A stretch of 5,980 nucleotides of DNA, taken from contig JASLEW010000189.1 of NCBI GenBank assembly GCA_030150965.1, positions 1 through 5,980 of the forward strand, written 5' to 3'. This DNA is from Thermoanaerobaculia bacterium. GTDB taxonomy: Bacteria; Acidobacteriota; Thermoanaerobaculia; Multivoradales; UBA5704. The position numbers and the translations under genes are program-made. Shown here piece by piece: positions 5,129 through 5,980 of this stretch (position 1 is the first letter of the stretch; every line of letters starts with the position of its first letter). The notes under the pieces were generated by a model. That model was not told the origin of the DNA. It did not search any database and worked only from the letters and a program-made list of their open reading frames with translations.

Positions 5129-5980
5129 ACTGAAGATCGACGCCGGCAGTGCAGGAGGTTCCGCTCTTGATGCTGGTCACGGTGATCACATGGCTTTCTA
5201 GCGGACAGCCGTCGAGAGAGATGAACTGCGAGAAGATATAGGTGCAGGTTCCGTCCGGAATCGTGCTCGGATCTTGGCAAAAGCCGATGTGATCCTCGCA
5301 GCCGAAGAGGAGATTTGCTGGGCTTACAGGGCATCCCTGGCCAGCAACTCCTTGGACATCGCAGCTGGCTGCAATCAGCCGCACGTCTTCTCTGAACTGA
5401 GCGCCACCGAGGCTCGCACTGTCGCAATTCGGTTCAACCTCCGTGAAGGTGCGATGGAGGTGGACGCCGCAAAGGCCGGGGGCGCAGTCCTGGGTGTCAT
5501 TGGAGGCTACGAGTTGGATTCGGGAGCAGATTTTCGGGATCAGCGCTGTGCCCGGCACGCATGAGCCCGCCCCATCGCAGGTGTTGCCCAGCTGCTCGCC
5601 GGCATTCGGACCACACGACGCGCTGCACGCCGGTTGCGGCGTGCATTGGCTGCCCGTACAGGTGGTGCACTCCGGACAGGAGTTCGGCGCCCCGGTCCCC
5701 TGCGGGTACCCGCAGCAGTGCCACCCCGCCTTGACGATGCCGACGCCGACGTTGGACGTGATGACCGTGCCGTCGTCGCTCACCGTCCCCGGCCCGATGC
5801 TGACGAAGTGCCCCAGGTCGTGGTCGAAGGAGTAGATCTCCGCCGTCCTGCCGGCGGCAAATCCCTCGACGTTGGGCAGGGTGATGGTCGCCGGCGGATT
5901 GAACTGCGCCCCCGCCGGCTGGATGGTGACGATGAGCCGCGGCTGCTGGCCGAAGTTGGGCACCATCGGCACCTTGTCGC
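5127..5980 (-). CDS. C-terminal part of a large cysteine-rich secreted protein (5' end outside window)
   Basis: The reading frame is open through the window edge. It reads D-K-V-P-M before the first possible internal start (GTG at 5972), so the true start lies upstream. About 283 residues are visible, ending in TGA. Residues 1 to about 85 form a beta-rich stretch with the phrases ATITLPNVEGF, EIYSFDHDLGHFVSIG and GVGIVKAGWHCCG. From memory, this type of segment occurs in very large repeat-containing surface proteins of Gram-negative bacteria; I cannot name a family. After it comes a cysteine-dense tail: 21 Cys in the last ~200 residues, beginning CCG...CPECTTC and including QCTPQPACSASCG. This suggests a disulfide-stabilised extracytoplasmic domain. 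No catalytic motif or membrane anchor is visible. The last ~145 codons are clearly less GC-rich than the part near the window edge. The stop is 6 nt from the next gene, so the two are probably co-transcribed. The coding call is sure; the function is unknown. Confidence 0.8.
   Translation of the reverse strand, partial: DKVPMVPNFGQQPRLIVTIQPAGAQFNPPATITLPNVEGFAAGRTAEIYSFDHDLGHFVSIGPGTVSDDGTVITSNVGVGIVKAGWHCCGYPQGTGAPNSCPECTTCTGSQCTPQPACSASCGPNAGEQLGNTCDGAGSCVPGTALIPKICSRIQLVASNDTQDCAPGLCGVHLHRTFTEVEPNCDSASLGGAQFREDVRLIAASCDVQGVAGQGCPVSPANLLFGCEDHIGFCQDPSTIPDGTCTYIFSQFISLDGCPLESHVITVTSIKSGTSCTAGVDLQ

Noticed and set aside
5127..5570. C-terminal toxin domain with the downstream genes as immunity proteins
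   Set aside because: No nuclease, deaminase or other toxin motif is seen, and the downstream proteins look like exported STN-like units. Only the layout and composition hint at it.

Overview
The window is GC-rich and coded entirely on the minus strand. Reading 5'->3' on that strand, it holds one tightly packed gene cluster: (i) the 3' end of a large cysteine-rich, probably extracytoplasmic protein whose beginning lies outside the window (5980-5127); (ii) a 413-residue exported protein made of two diverged copies of a secretin/TonB-short (STN)-like unit (5120-3879); (iii) a 216-residue exported paralogue with one copy of the same unit (3828-3178); and (iv) a multidomain secreted protein of about 1,056 codons (3181-11), broken in this sequence by a TAA codon and two apparent compensating frameshifts. 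Spacings are 6 nt, about 50 nt and a 4-nt start/stop overlap, so (i)-(iv) look like one transcription unit. No RNA gene, mobile element, CRISPR array, promoter or convincing terminator was found, and there is no non-coding gap above about 50 nt.

Organism: the high GC (about 75-85% in sampled lines of the 11-3181 gene, about 50-65% in much of the middle), the secretory signals, and the domain vocabulary (TSP3-like calcium loop, LVIVD propeller repeats, Ig-like repeats, carboxypeptidase-regulatory repeats, STN-like units) suggest an uncultured, complex-genome Gram-negative such as an acidobacterial, myxobacterial/deltaproteobacterial or related lineage. This is inference from style only. No marker gene is present.

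How the genes may work together: genes (i) and (iv) look like envelope or surface adhesin/scaffold-type proteins. Genes (ii) and (iii) look like small periplasmic partners built from STN-like folds, which in known systems mediate contacts of secretins, TonB receptors or FecR-type regulators. No catalytic site is visible in any of the four, so no enzymatic function is claimed. The points most worth follow-up are the duplicated STN-like family, with its correlated cysteine pair, and the damaged or mis-sequenced start of the multidomain gene.
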